From a virus, in IMG/VR virus record IMGVR_UViG_3300027782_000320, positions 1 through 25,991 of that record: a stretch of 25,991 bases of DNA; one strand, written 5' to 3'. Below are positions 1-6,704 of this stretch, one piece after another. Within the stretch, counting starts at the first letter, position 1. Each line of letters opens with the position of its first letter. Both the position numbers and the translations under genes were made by a program. The notes under the pieces were generated by a model. It did not search any database. It was not told where the DNA came from and saw only the letters and a program-made list of their open reading frames with translations.

Positions 1-2
1 GT

Positions 3-323
3 TTACAGAGTCCGTGGGCCAAGATTTTGACCCCCATACCGGGTCGAAAAGTTTTCTTTTCCACTTTTTGAGTTGTGGCATCGCTTACATAATGGCTGCA
101 AGTTTTCCAAATCCCAAAACTCTCCGCCAACTCTCACTGGCTTTATGTGATCCATAACCGTAGCCGCTTCCAATCCGCAGGCTCGGCACAATGGCTCGTC
201 AATCAGTATTGATGCTCTTAGTTTTCGCCATGCTCTAGTATTGTACTCATCTGAACGCTCCCTTGGTTTGACCTCAAAAGGTTTCTTTTCTCTTATAATC
301 TTAGATTTAGGATAACTCGGCAT
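3..323 (-). CDS. HNH endonuclease (phage packaging type)
   Basis: This 106-residue protein is an HNH nuclease of the small type found next to terminase genes, where it is known in HK97-like phages to assist the terminase in cutting packaged DNA. Visible motifs are a zinc knuckle C46-x2-C49, the D58-H59 pair, N74 in the 'NLQPLC' segment, and C79-x2-C82-H83. The start is the ATG at 323, just after the stop of the primase gene at 326. The gene ends at base 3. On a circular map the next gene on this strand is terS at 25930, which is the usual neighbour. The family is clear from the motifs; the packaging role is inferred from family and position. Confidence 0.93.
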   Translation of the reverse strand: MPSYPKSKIIREKKPFEVKPRERSDEYNTRAWRKLRASILIDEPLCRACGLEAATVMDHIKPVRVGGEFWDLENLQPLCKRCHNSKSGKENFSTRYGGQNLGPRTL

Positions 324-325
324 GA

Positions 326-2644
326 TCAGAATGGTACTTGAATATGTACAAAGATACCGGCATTACCCCTACCTTCTGTAAAGGTATAGGATTTGTAACC
401 GAGATAAGTTCTAACCCACTGAGCGAAACGCTTAGGTGATGCGTGATTGTTACCCGTTGCCTCAATGAATGAGGACAGCATGACGCTGATATAATGCCTT
501 GTGTCTGTCCATTCGTACTCCATAGCCCAATCATAGAAGTCCTTAGATGTCGATTGAATCACACGCTTTGCCTCAGAGTTAATCGACTTGACTGACTGCA
601 GCCCTGTACTTAGGAAGTTCTGCAGGTTGCTCAGCATATAGCAATCGAATGAGGCCCAGTCCTCAGCATTCCAAGAATCAAATAGTAAGCGCCCGTAAAC
701 GTCCATTGGATTCCTGTTCTCGTTGAAGTACTGATGGAATTCAATCTCATGCCTTCGCCTAGCATGTGAGGAACCCGAGCCATTGATTACATAATTTGTC
801 GTTATGATTACTTTAGGCGCCCTCTCAAATGGTATAAATATCTCATCCTTATTCTTGCGGTTTACCGTGATACCTTCCGTTATAAGTGAGAATATAGACT
901 CAAAATTGAACGATTTTTTAACGTCATCAAATGCCAATATCTGAGTATCAAGGTCAACCCTTTGGTATATAAAATCGCCTTTGTTGGGATCAAATGCCTT
1001 TCCATCTATGATGACCACTTTACGGAAGTGTTTAAGAGCATTTATCATTATCGACTTACCGGAGCCACCATTTGGATTGTCAGATATTAGCTCATCGTTT
1101 ACAATGATTGCCTTTTGGTGTTGTTTATCCTTGTACGAATGGATTAGATACCCAAGAGTCGACTCGAGCGCTTGAATTCTCGATGCGTCGCTATTGCTTA
1201 CCTTATGCACTAAATCTTGAAAATTGTTCTCAATTGGTGCCTGGATATAATTTCGTTTGATTATCTGATTATCCCAAATAAAACCATCGCATGAAATATA
1301 TTTTTGCAGCTCAATTGTTTTTGATGTAATTTTTACAACCCCATTTAAAAATGGAACATAGGCTGTCGATTTAGTATCCTTGATCATCTCCATATCGATT
1401 GATTTTAGCATCGTAAGGAATTGCTCAGAGAATAGCTGTTTTGATTTGCTGACATGGTTCCAAACATCAGGCTCATTTATGAGATAATTCAAAACGTCAT
1501 CTTTGATAATTTCAACACTCGTGATTGTTACAATATTTGACTTAACTTTTACAAATGTCGGCTTAACTGCAGTTTCCGGATAATATTTAAAATAACCTCT
1601 GCGCTCCAAAAATGTCTTAAAAAATATAGGAATTATTACGACAGTCCCCTTGGAATTTATCGCCCAAAATTGATTTTCGTCATGAGTCCCCTCAATCTCT
1701 GAAATTATATCCGGAGTGACGGCATGCTGTTGAATTACTTCCTCTTTTGTCTTAGATTTTAGCGCAAATCGTATCTCATTGATTTTATCGATGTCCTCAA
1801 AGTATTTTGTCCCTGCACTTGATCTCATTCGATTATAGGCATTTTTAAAAACATTGGTTGCCTCATCATCTGAAAAATTCCCATAAATCACGTTATTTAA
1901 GACATAATTCAGTCCATAGTCCAAAGACACCCCATGCTCACAAAATGCCTGCGCCAATACTAAAAGATTATTGTTTCGCGCCCCTTCCTCAAATCCAAAC
2001 TTCTTATCCCACCATTTAACCAGTCGTTTAATAATTTCTGTTTCGTTGGTAATTGGTAAAACTGCGGGACGCTCAGAAATTGAATTTTGATAATCACTGG
2101 ATATTTCAGTAAATACGGTTGCTTTGTCATTAATATAAATATTTGGATCATAAGACTCAAAACAAGCCCTTGAAACGTCTTTATTTTTACTATCGAAGTA
2201 CTGACAAGGGAAACGCTCTGAAAATGCCTTAAATCGCCTCGAATGTTCCTCAGGTGAAGATTTGGGAATTGAAACTACTGCTTTAAATCCTTTTCCGGAT
2301 GGTGAAATAAAAGCTGTGATTACATGCGGAATTATTTTTACCTCATCGAAAACAGATTGAAATTCATTTTCGGGAATTTTATCATAGTCACAGATCATGA
2401 GTCCAGAATGCTGATTTAAGCCTTTTATATTTCTGTATGCAAACGTCCCATTGAACATGATTACAATTGACTTCTTTTTCTCCTGGTCATATTCGTCCCC
2501 TGTTAATGCGCGTAATTTCTCAACGTGTAGTTTAGAGTCTCCATTTTTTATGCGCTCAATGACCTCTAAAAGGCTCATATCAAACGGAATAGAGCCTTCC
2601 TTCGTGTCAAATAGAGATTTGAATAGTGTTATAGTGTGTAGCAT
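326..2644 (-). CDS. Primase-helicase fusion (BT4734/VirE-N-type primase + SF3-like helicase)
   Basis: A 772-residue replication protein. Residues about 1-180 resemble the BT4734-like/VirE N-terminal domain, a primase-polymerase-like fold: there is a C-D-Y-D acidic motif at 85-88 and a 'SPSGKGFKAVVSIP' strand near 113-126. Residues about 200-275 look like the helical primase C-terminal segment. Residues about 490-660 form a phage/plasmid-type helicase ATPase, with Walker A GGSGKS at 526-531, Walker B 'LAFDDV' at about 570-575, and a sensor-like 'KVIITTNYVI' strand followed by an arginine cluster (RRR). It should prime and unwind phage DNA at the fork. The gene lies directly after the repeat-rich gap proposed as an origin, and its first codons overlap one of the repeats. 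Domain calls are by motif. Confidence 0.88.
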   Translation of the reverse strand: MLHTITLFKSLFDTKEGSIPFDMSLLEVIERIKNGDSKLHVEKLRALTGDEYDQEKKKSIVIMFNGTFAYRNIKGLNQHSGLMICDYDKIPENEFQSVFDEVKIIPHVITAFISPSGKGFKAVVSIPKSSPEEHSRRFKAFSERFPCQYFDSKNKDVSRACFESYDPNIYINDKATVFTEISSDYQNSISERPAVLPITNETEIIKRLVKWWDKKFGFEEGARNNNLLVLAQAFCEHGVSLDYGLNYVLNNVIYGNFSDDEATNVFKNAYNRMRSSAGTKYFEDIDKINEIRFALKSKTKEEVIQQHAVTPDIISEIEGTHDENQFWAINSKGTVVIIPIFFKTFLERRGYFKYYPETAVKPTFVKVKSNIVTITSVEIIKDDVLNYLINEPDVWNHVSKSKQLFSEQFLTMLKSIDMEMIKDTKSTAYVPFLNGVVKITSKTIELQKYISCDGFIWDNQIIKRNYIQAPIENNFQDLVHKVSNSDASRIQALESTLGYLIHSYKDKQHQKAIIVNDELISDNPNGGSGKSIMINALKHFRKVVIIDGKAFDPNKGDFIYQRVDLDTQILAFDDVKKSFNFESIFSLITEGITVNRKNKDEIFIPFERAPKVIITTNYVINGSGSSHARRRHEIEFHQYFNENRNPMDVYGRLLFDSWNAEDWASFDCYMLSNLQNFLSTGLQSVKSINSEAKRVIQSTSKDFYDWAMEYEWTDTRHYISVMLSSFIEATGNNHASPKRFAQWVRTYLGYKSYTFTEGRGNAGIFVHIQVPF
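349..356 (-). promoter_or_regulatory. Possible -7 box TATCTTTG before the HNH gene
   Basis: TATCTTTG fits the Bacteroidota -7 consensus TAnnTTTG and lies 25 bases before the HNH ATG, inside the end of the primase gene. No convincing TTG -33 element is seen at the expected distance. It could start a packaging transcript, but chance occurrence is possible. Confidence 0.3.
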
Positions 2645-2790
2645 TCGTGTAGCAAATTTTTTTTTAAGTTATTGATATATAATTGATCGTGTAGCAGTGT
2701 ATTATTTTCCCTTTAAAAAAATTCAAAGACAAAAGTAAATATATAAGAAAGGAATAAGTAGACAACTTTTGCTACATTCTACACGGTCAA
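2636..2790. repeat. GTGTAGCA iteron-like cluster, candidate replication origin
   Basis: GTGTAGCA occurs at 2636-2643, 2647-2654 and 2689-2696, spaced 11 and 42 bases apart (about 1 and 4 helical turns). Inverted 7/8 matches lie at 2770-2777 and 2777-2784. TTGATCGTGTAG (2683-2694) and CTACACGGTCAA (2779-2790) form a 12-base inverted repeat with one mismatch around a very AT-rich stretch (2697-2769). The rest of this 142-base gap between genes is A/T tracts. The position, between two DnaA-like genes and the primase-helicase gene, suggests initiator binding sites. An operator for the primase gene is the main alternative. Confidence 0.6.
2730..2737 (-). promoter_or_regulatory. Possible -7 box TACTTTTG for the primase gene
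   Basis: TACTTTTG matches TAnnTTTG, is identical to the box before the fibre gene (12620-12627), and lies 86 bases before the primase ATG between the inverted repeat arms. The nearest upstream TTG is about 25 bases away, longer than the usual spacing. Confidence 0.35.
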
Positions 2791-3062
2791 TTTTCATCTA
2801 AATAACTGATTAGCAATTGTCTGTATTTTTTGTCCATTTCAAAGTCATTTTGAATTATTTGTAGCTGTTTTGTAATTGACTGAACTTGCATATTCAAAAT
2901 TTGCGAAATTTCAATTTTTTCATAGTCCATAAAATTATATAAAATAAACATTATTTCTCTGCGAATTTTACAAATATGATGTCGAGTGTCATTTTTTATA
3001 ATTGAATTTTCGTCAATTTCATAAATATTTGCAACGTATTTAATTAGTTTTTTGTGTAACAT
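2787..3062 (-). CDS. Degenerate DnaA domain IV-like protein
   Basis: This 91-residue protein is not a textbook family member. Its layout resembles DnaA domain IV: an N-terminal 'IKYVANIYEIDENSII' segment, then arginines and a helix at 34-45 (REIMFILYNFMD), then a helix-turn-helix-like stretch (EISQILNMQVQSITKQLQII, 51-70) and a last helix. The DnaA signature GGRDHTTV is replaced by 'NMQVQSIT', so it either reads another sequence or no longer binds DNA. It overlaps the preceding DnaA-like gene by 19 bases and ends at the edge of the repeat cluster. It may be a partner or antagonist of that protein; this is inference from fold-like pattern and position only. Confidence 0.55.
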   Translation of the reverse strand: MLHKKLIKYVANIYEIDENSIIKNDTRHHICKIRREIMFILYNFMDYEKIEISQILNMQVQSITKQLQIIQNDFEMDKKYRQLLISYLDEN

Positions 3063-3484
3063 TCTAGTATATTTTTTGCATCTTCATAAATCCTCGTTTC
3101 GTATTTATAACCGAGTTCCAAATAATTCTGGTAACATTTAACCCCATGAATAACCGTTGAATGATCTCTGTTCGCAAATCTTCCTATCGCAGCATGAGTA
3201 AAACCATAATCCTTGGCAATAAACATAAAACAAAACCTCACAATTGAAATCGGCCGCTTTCGCTCTGGTCCAGTTATGTCTAAAGGTGTCACCATTGAAG
3301 CTTCGGAAACCGCTTGAAGTATTGCAATCAATTCTTTATTTTCGTCAGGCAACTTTTTTGGATTTATTAATTGTACTTTTAATTTTTGCACTTCGCTTTC
3401 AAGTTCCCGAATCCGAGATTCGCTCATTTTTTGAGTGTTTTGAAGTTTACGGGTTGCGTCCAGATATTTAAGATAATAGTCCAT
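3044..3484 (-). CDS. Phage DnaA domain IV-like replication initiator
   Basis: With the ATG at 3484 this is a 146-residue protein. Residues about 15-42 are a likely coiled coil (RIRELESEVQKLKVQL). Residues about 75-140 match the DNA-binding domain IV of DnaA, with 'FTHAAIGRFANRDHSTVIHG' at 95-114; the RDHSTV segment is the DnaA-box reading signature (GGRDHTTV in bacteria). The AAA+ ATPase part of DnaA is absent, so it cannot act as a full initiator alone. It may bind the phage origin or recruit host DnaA. An upstream in-frame start at 3553 would overlap the previous gene by 86 bases; 3484 overlaps by 17 and is preferred. Confidence 0.8.
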   Translation of the reverse strand: MDYYLKYLDATRKLQNTQKMSESRIRELESEVQKLKVQLINPKKLPDENKELIAILQAVSEASMVTPLDITGPERKRPISIVRFCFMFIAKDYGFTHAAIGRFANRDHSTVIHGVKCYQNYLELGYKYETRIYEDAKNILECYTKN

Positions 3485-3701
3485 AATTCTGCTCAAAAAA
3501 GTCCTCAGGTGATTTGTAAAAACAAATGTTAAAATCTCGCTCACCCGCCTCAAATGCTTTTATTAAATGCTGTTTTTCGTGCTTTTCGTATGCTTTAATT
3601 ATTTTAATGGCTGTTTTGAAAATATCTTTTGAATGGTCCAAGATTAAATTAGACTCAATATCTTCCATGTTTTCAATTAGTGTTTGAATTGGTGTTTTCA
3701 T
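3468..3701 (-). CDS. Small hypothetical protein, 77 aa
   Basis: Not assigned to a function. The protein is helical and charged, with 'AYEKHEKQHLIKAFEAGERDF' near 37-57 and 'SPEDFFEQNYG' near the C-terminus. This pattern of a Tyr/Lys helix, an 'A.EAG' turn and an 'ED.FEQ.YG' end recurs in small early proteins of Bacteroidota phages, as I recall it. A strong Shine-Dalgarno sequence (GGAGGTAA) sits just before its ATG, which supports translation. It overlaps the start of the DnaA-like gene by 17 bases, so the two are probably expressed together. Confidence 0.75.
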   Translation of the reverse strand: MKTPIQTLIENMEDIESNLILDHSKDIFKTAIKIIKAYEKHEKQHLIKAFEAGERDFNICFYKSPEDFFEQNYGLLS

Positions 3702-3719
3702 TTGTTACCTCCGTATGTT
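3702..3719 (-). promoter_or_regulatory. Shine-Dalgarno repeat copy 1
   Basis: On the minus strand this reads AACATACGGAGGTAACAA, ending just before the ATG at 3701. GGAGGTAA is close to a perfect complement of the 16S 3' end. It is an 18-base exact repeat of 3833-3850. It contains the stop codon of the 42-residue membrane protein, so the two genes are likely coupled. Confidence 0.75.
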
Positions 3720-3833
3720 TCGTTGTAAATTTTCAATATATGGAATAGCCAATAATAAAACTATTCCGCATAATAAACCAATTACTATACCTGATATAAT
3801 TGTAAACATTACTAAAAATTGTGAATTAATCAT
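3705..3833 (-). CDS. Single-span small membrane protein, 42 aa
   Basis: A short reading frame from ATG 3833 to TAA 3705. Residues about 6-31 are one hydrophobic span (FLVMFTIISGIVIGLLCGIV and onward), followed by a short polar tail that ends in RNIRR. It fills a gap that would otherwise hold no gene. Its start follows an 18-base Shine-Dalgarno block identical to that of the next gene, which is strong support for a real gene. Its start overlaps the end of the preceding gene by 8 bases. Function unknown; a small early membrane effector or superinfection factor is possible. Confidence 0.7.
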   Translation of the reverse strand: MINSQFLVMFTIISGIVIGLLCGIVLLLAIPYIENLQRNIRR

Positions 3834-4041
3834 TGTTACCTCCGTATGTTAGAATTTCTTCTTTGACCATAATCCAAAATATAATTGTATCTGTTCTTTT
3901 AAGTTTTGGATTACTAAATATTGGATATGTTGGCATTGAATTGATTATTTCATTAACTGCAATTAAGGCATATTGCTTAGTCATTTTATCTATTAATTCT
4001 TTGGCTTTGTCAACTGCCCATTGTTTTTTATTGTTGCTCAT
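3826..4041 (-). CDS. Small hypothetical protein, 71 aa
   Basis: No family recognised. It has a charged N-terminal helix (NKKQWAVDKAKELIDKMTKQ), then 'YALIAVNEIINSMPTYP' and a hydrophobic 'IIFWIMVKEEIL' segment. No clear membrane span or catalytic motif is seen. Its ATG shares an ATGA overlap with the stop of the preceding gene (4038-4041), and its end overlaps the next small gene, so it sits in a tightly packed early operon. Confidence 0.7.
   Translation of the reverse strand: MSNNKKQWAVDKAKELIDKMTKQYALIAVNEIINSMPTYPIFSNPKLKRTDTIIFWIMVKEEILTYGGNND
3833..3850 (-). promoter_or_regulatory. Shine-Dalgarno repeat copy 2
   Basis: Second exact copy of AACATACGGAGGTAACAA, here before the ATG of the 42-residue membrane protein. 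In this copy the same bases also encode the C-terminal residues (TYGGNN) of the 71-residue protein, so a ribosome-binding site was fitted inside a gene end. Confidence 0.75.
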
Positions 4042-4271
4042 ACCAATTCCCCCTTCATTTTACCCTTATACATTTTTTTCAATTCTTTATTCGCATTTTT
4101 AGCAACTGGATTCATTTGATTCCAATTTGGCATATCATAAACCTCAGGAGATTCTTTATGTTCAACCTCTTCAAATTGCCTCAATGTTTGGAATGCAACT
4201 GAAATACACCATCCAAAAAAACCAACGCTAACAGCTGCGCCGATAACTGCCAATCCGTCCCAAATTAACAT
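4038..4271 (-). CDS. Small membrane protein, 77 aa
   Basis: One hydrophobic span at about residues 5-28 (GLAVIGAAVSVGFFGWCISV) is followed by a polar, lysine-rich tail ending 'KKMYKGKMKGELV'. No family recognised. It overlaps its upstream neighbour by 7 bases and its downstream neighbour by an ATGA stop-start, which supports coupled translation. Position in the early operon suggests a host-interaction role, but this is a guess. Confidence 0.68.
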   Translation of the reverse strand: MLIWDGLAVIGAAVSVGFFGWCISVAFQTLRQFEEVEHKESPEVYDMPNWNQMNPVAKNANKELKKMYKGKMKGELV

Positions 4272-4453
4272 AATTCAATATTATAAAGCCCCACATAAGT
4301 AAACTCTTCGCATTCGCCGATAATAGCATCATTCCCTTTATATTGGGAATCTGTTGTAATATCTCCGATAATGCCATCTTGCATTTTGCTGATAACCCAG
4401 TCGAAAGCATCGTTTCGAGAGTTAAAATTTTCGATAATAGTTATTTTTACCAT
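4265..4453 (-). CDS. Small hypothetical protein, 62 aa
   Basis: No family recognised. It appears to be a compact alpha/beta protein: 'MVKITIIENFNSR' strand, 'DAFDWVISKMQDG' helix, then 'IIGDITTDSQYKGND' and a C-terminal strand ending in Cys. Upstream (4454-4523) lies a 70-base gap that holds the near-palindrome TTGCAAATATGCAA, so this gene may begin a separate transcript of the small early genes. Another frame through 4228-4410 overlaps it but breaks the gene packing and is not preferred. Confidence 0.62.
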   Translation of the reverse strand: MVKITIIENFNSRNDAFDWVISKMQDGIIGDITTDSQYKGNDAIIGECEEFTYVGLYNIELC

Positions 4454-4475
4454 GTCACAATACTACAACTTAAAT

Positions 4476-4489
4476 TTGCAAATATGCAA
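4476..4489. promoter_or_regulatory. Near-palindromic operator-like site TTGCAAATATGCAA
   Basis: One change away from the perfect palindrome TTGCAAATTTGCAA found at 6690-6703. On the minus strand it reads TTGCATATTTGCAA, which also contains a CATATTTG near-match to the -7 box. It lies 23 bases before the ATG at 4453. Confidence 0.5.
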
Positions 4490-4523
4490 CAACTATTAAC
4501 AATTCATCAACAATTTTACAATT

Positions 4524-4862
4524 CTATGACAAATTAAGCAAATTTTTTGCCTCTTGAATACTGCGACAAATACCCGCAATCCCGCCACACTTATCGACAT
4601 AATCAATAAATCTTTGCTGATCATCACGAATTCTGCCAAACTCTGATTTGACTTCAATGGCTGTAAAAATTGCAACCTTTCGGCCGACATGATGCGGAGT
4701 AATTTCTATTTCAGTCCATCCAATTAAATCTGAGCTTCCAGGCATCAATCCATATTTCACCTTATTTTGTGCGTCAAATCCTACATTATTTCTGAACAAA
4801 CGAACACTGCCTCTTGACAATGTTTGTATTTGCCTCATGATTTCACTTTCTAAAACTGCCAT
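4524..4862 (-). CDS. VRR-NUC domain nuclease
   Basis: A 112-residue stand-alone VRR-NUC protein (PD-(D/E)XK superfamily). The visible core is 'GLMPGSSDLIGW' with D45, then 'AIEVKSEFGRI' with E70 and K72, then 'DDQQRFIDYVDKCGG' with Q82-Q83, and a final 'GICRSIQEA' helix. Such single-domain VRR-NUC proteins are common in phages next to an SF2 helicase and are thought to cut branched or structured DNA. The ATG at 4862 is used because it gives a 20-base overlap with the helicase end; a longer frame from 4946 would run deep into the helicase gene. Confidence 0.9.
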   Translation of the reverse strand: MAVLESEIMRQIQTLSRGSVRLFRNNVGFDAQNKVKYGLMPGSSDLIGWTEIEITPHHVGRKVAIFTAIEVKSEFGRIRDDQQRFIDYVDKCGGIAGICRSIQEAKNLLNLS

Positions 4863-6198
4863 TTTGTTTTTCCTGTTGCTGTGTGTAGCGGATATAAGCC
4901 CATCCTTTCTTATAACCTCTTGAATGAGCGATATTTTCCCACTCACTTAAACTTTTTGCAGACCACTCTTCCTTTTTTAATTGAATTTTTTTCTGCGGAA
5001 TCTCATCGACTGGCACCAATTCACCGGCAATCTTTTTTAGTTCTTTTGGTTCCTTTTGAACCATGGCGCCACATTCTGGACATTTATCAGCTAACGGCCC
5101 AAATACCGCAAAACAATTTTTGCACTGTCTTATCTTTATCATTTTTTTCGTTTCTTTTATTTTTTCGTCTGTCAATTCCCATTCCCTTGAATCGGTCACT
5201 AAGCCATGGCGAAAGCAATTCCCGGCATGATCTAATATAATGCAATGCTTTTTCCCTTCTATTGTCCTCAATCCTCTGCCTGCCTGTTGTAAATACAAAC
5301 CAAGTGATTTGGTCGGCCTCATCATAATAATGCAACCAACTGCAGGAATATCCGTCCCCTCTGAGATAATGTCAACGGATGTTATTATTTTGGTTTCTTC
5401 GGTGCGCAATCTGTTCAGCCTTGCCTTTCGCTCTGTTTTATCCAGTTCACCATGCACAACCTCAGCGCTATGCCCTACCATTGAAAATAATCCTGCAATA
5501 TCCTCGGCATGCTTTATATTGATGCAAAAAACAACCGTTGGCAAATCCTCGGCATATTTTCTCCAACATTCAATCGCTGAGCCAGTGATGGACGGCTTTG
5601 AAAATGCGTCAAATATTTCTTTTTTATCATAGTCGCCTGCAGTCGTTTTGATTTTTGTGAAATCATTCTTTGATGCGTATGTTTTAGGGCTAACTAAAAA
5701 ATTCATATCTATAAGGCTTTTAATATTTGGCCCTTCAATTAATACATCAAATGCCGATTTTAATCCTTTGCCGTCCAATCTGCACGGCGTCGCAGTTACA
5801 CCCAAAATAAACGCACCGGAATAAACAGAGGTTATTTTCTCCCATGATCCCGCCACCGCATGGTGACACTCATCCACAATAATAAACTGTGGACAAAATT
5901 TGTCCAAACGATTTGCCATGGTCATCACGGAAGCGATTTGAATTCTTTGCGTGTAGTCTGGCTCCACACCCGACATAATAATGCCATGAGGCACGCCGAT
6001 TCTCTCCGATGCCTGTTCAATTAATTCCTTACGATGTGCCAGGATTAAAACGTTTTTTGTTGAAGCTTTGGCAATCTCTGAAAATATCATTGTTTTGCCG
6101 CCACCGGTAGGGCAAACAAAAAGCACCCGCCTATGTGAGCGGAATGCGTTTCGTATGTTATTTATTGCGTCGCTTTGGTAGGGCCGTAATACGCTCAT
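4843..6198 (-). CDS. SF2 DEAD/DEAH-type DNA helicase
   Basis: A 451-residue helicase. Residues 5-8 'RPYQ' are the Q-motif region; Walker A PTGGGKT is at 30-36, motif II DECHH at 109-113, motif III TATP at 135-138, and motif VI QQAGRGLR at 304-311. A four-cysteine zinc ribbon follows (C359, C362, C373, C376) before a basic tail. The layout matches phage helicases of the RecQ/UvsW-like DEAD/DEAH group used in replication fork remodelling. It is followed directly by the VRR-NUC nuclease, a common helicase-nuclease pair. Its start overlaps the end of the HTH gene by 41 bases. Confidence 0.93.
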   Translation of the reverse strand: MSVLRPYQSDAINNIRNAFRSHRRVLFVCPTGGGKTMIFSEIAKASTKNVLILAHRKELIEQASERIGVPHGIIMSGVEPDYTQRIQIASVMTMANRLDKFCPQFIIVDECHHAVAGSWEKITSVYSGAFILGVTATPCRLDGKGLKSAFDVLIEGPNIKSLIDMNFLVSPKTYASKNDFTKIKTTAGDYDKKEIFDAFSKPSITGSAIECWRKYAEDLPTVVFCINIKHAEDIAGLFSMVGHSAEVVHGELDKTERKARLNRLRTEETKIITSVDIISEGTDIPAVGCIIMMRPTKSLGLYLQQAGRGLRTIEGKKHCIILDHAGNCFRHGLVTDSREWELTDEKIKETKKMIKIRQCKNCFAVFGPLADKCPECGAMVQKEPKELKKIAGELVPVDEIPQKKIQLKKEEWSAKSLSEWENIAHSRGYKKGWAYIRYTQQQEKQNGSFRK

Positions 6199-6346
6199 AT
6201 ATTTTTGTATAAGTTAAAATTGATTTGGGCGCTTGCTTTTCCCACCTGGATAATACTGAACGATTGATTCCGATGTCGTCAAATACTTGACCTAGGGACA
6301 CCCCACGCTCAGCGCACATTTGTTTTAAATCAGAAAGGGAGGTCAT
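6158..6346 (-). CDS. Small Cro/CI-type helix-turn-helix protein
   Basis: With the ATG at 6346 this is a 62-residue protein with an HTH_XRE-like core: 'GVSLGQVFDDIGINRSVLSR' (15-34) followed by 'WEKQAPKSILTYTKIYERI'. No peptidase or dimerisation domain follows, so it is more like Cro than CI. It is the only clear transcription regulator in the window and is encoded right after ssb, close to the divergent control region at 6669-6704. It overlaps ssb by 17 bases and the helicase by 41. It may bind the TTGCAAATTTGCAA palindrome; that is inference. Confidence 0.8.
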   Translation of the reverse strand: MTSLSDLKQMCAERGVSLGQVFDDIGINRSVLSRWEKQAPKSILTYTKIYERITALPKRRNK

Positions 6347-6668
6347 CACCTGTTTCAATTGGTTGAGTTTGAGTTGGTGCAGGAGCGCCGCCCAATAATT
6401 CCACATTTGAAACCCTGACTTTCAAATAAGCTTTGCCATTATGCTCATGGGCATTTGGTTCACCCTCGATTAATACCTTGGTTCCCTTTTTTAAATAGTC
6501 TACAATAATAGTAGATTGGTCTAATTTTCGCCACATAGCGCAGTCAAGCCATTTTGTCTCGTCTTTTGATACCTTGACACCAACTGAAAAATTGATGACC
6601 TTATAATCCTTAATTTCTTTTATTTCGGCATCTCTTCCAAGATTACCTGTAAATATTATTTTTAACAT
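6330..6668 (-). CDS. ssb: Single-stranded DNA-binding protein
   Basis: A 112-residue OB-fold SSB. It begins 'MLKIIFTGNLGRDAEIKEI', contains the family segments 'NFSVGVK' and 'DETKWLDCAMWRK', and 'YLKKGTKVLIEGEP', and ends in the acidic tip 'ETGDDLPF' that binds partner proteins. The ATG at 6668 is chosen over an upstream in-frame start because the family always begins near here. A TATATTTG -7 box lies only four bases before the ATG, so the transcript may be nearly leaderless. It heads the minus-strand replication block and diverges from the recombination operon. Confidence 0.95.
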   Translation of the reverse strand: MLKIIFTGNLGRDAEIKEIKDYKVINFSVGVKVSKDETKWLDCAMWRKLDQSTIIVDYLKKGTKVLIEGEPNAHEHNGKAYLKVRVSNVELLGGAPAPTQTQPIETGDDLPF

Positions 6669-6672
6669 GTTG

Positions 6673-6680
6673 CAAATATA
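6673..6680 (-). promoter_or_regulatory. -7 box TATATTTG of the ssb promoter
   Basis: TATATTTG matches the Bacteroidota TAnnTTTG box. A TTG lies 20 bases further upstream, an acceptable -33 spacing. The box ends 4 bases before the ATG, so the start point would fall at or next to the start codon. The string TATATTTGCAACATG is repeated exactly before the tail chaperone gene at 18305. Confidence 0.65.
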
Positions 6681-6689
6681 AATAATTTG

Positions 6690-6703
6690 TTGCAAATTTG
6701 CAA
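6690..6703. promoter_or_regulatory. Perfect 14-base palindrome TTGCAAATTTGCAA in the divergent control region
   Basis: A perfect inverted repeat that ends one base before the ATG of the exonuclease gene and lies about ten bases upstream of the ssb -7 box. It contains the TTG that could act as the ssb -33 element. A bound dimer would block both divergent genes, so it is a good operator candidate for the small HTH protein. Confidence 0.6.
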
Positions 6704-6704
6704 T

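Noticed and set aside
4228-4410. 60-residue minus-strand frame across two small genes
   Set aside because: It conflicts with two better-packed frames (4038-4271 and 4265-4453), and its sequence looks like an out-of-frame reading.
6158-6346. HTH protein as evidence for a temperate life style
   Set aside because: It lacks a repressor-type second domain, and no integrase, excisionase or attachment site is present.
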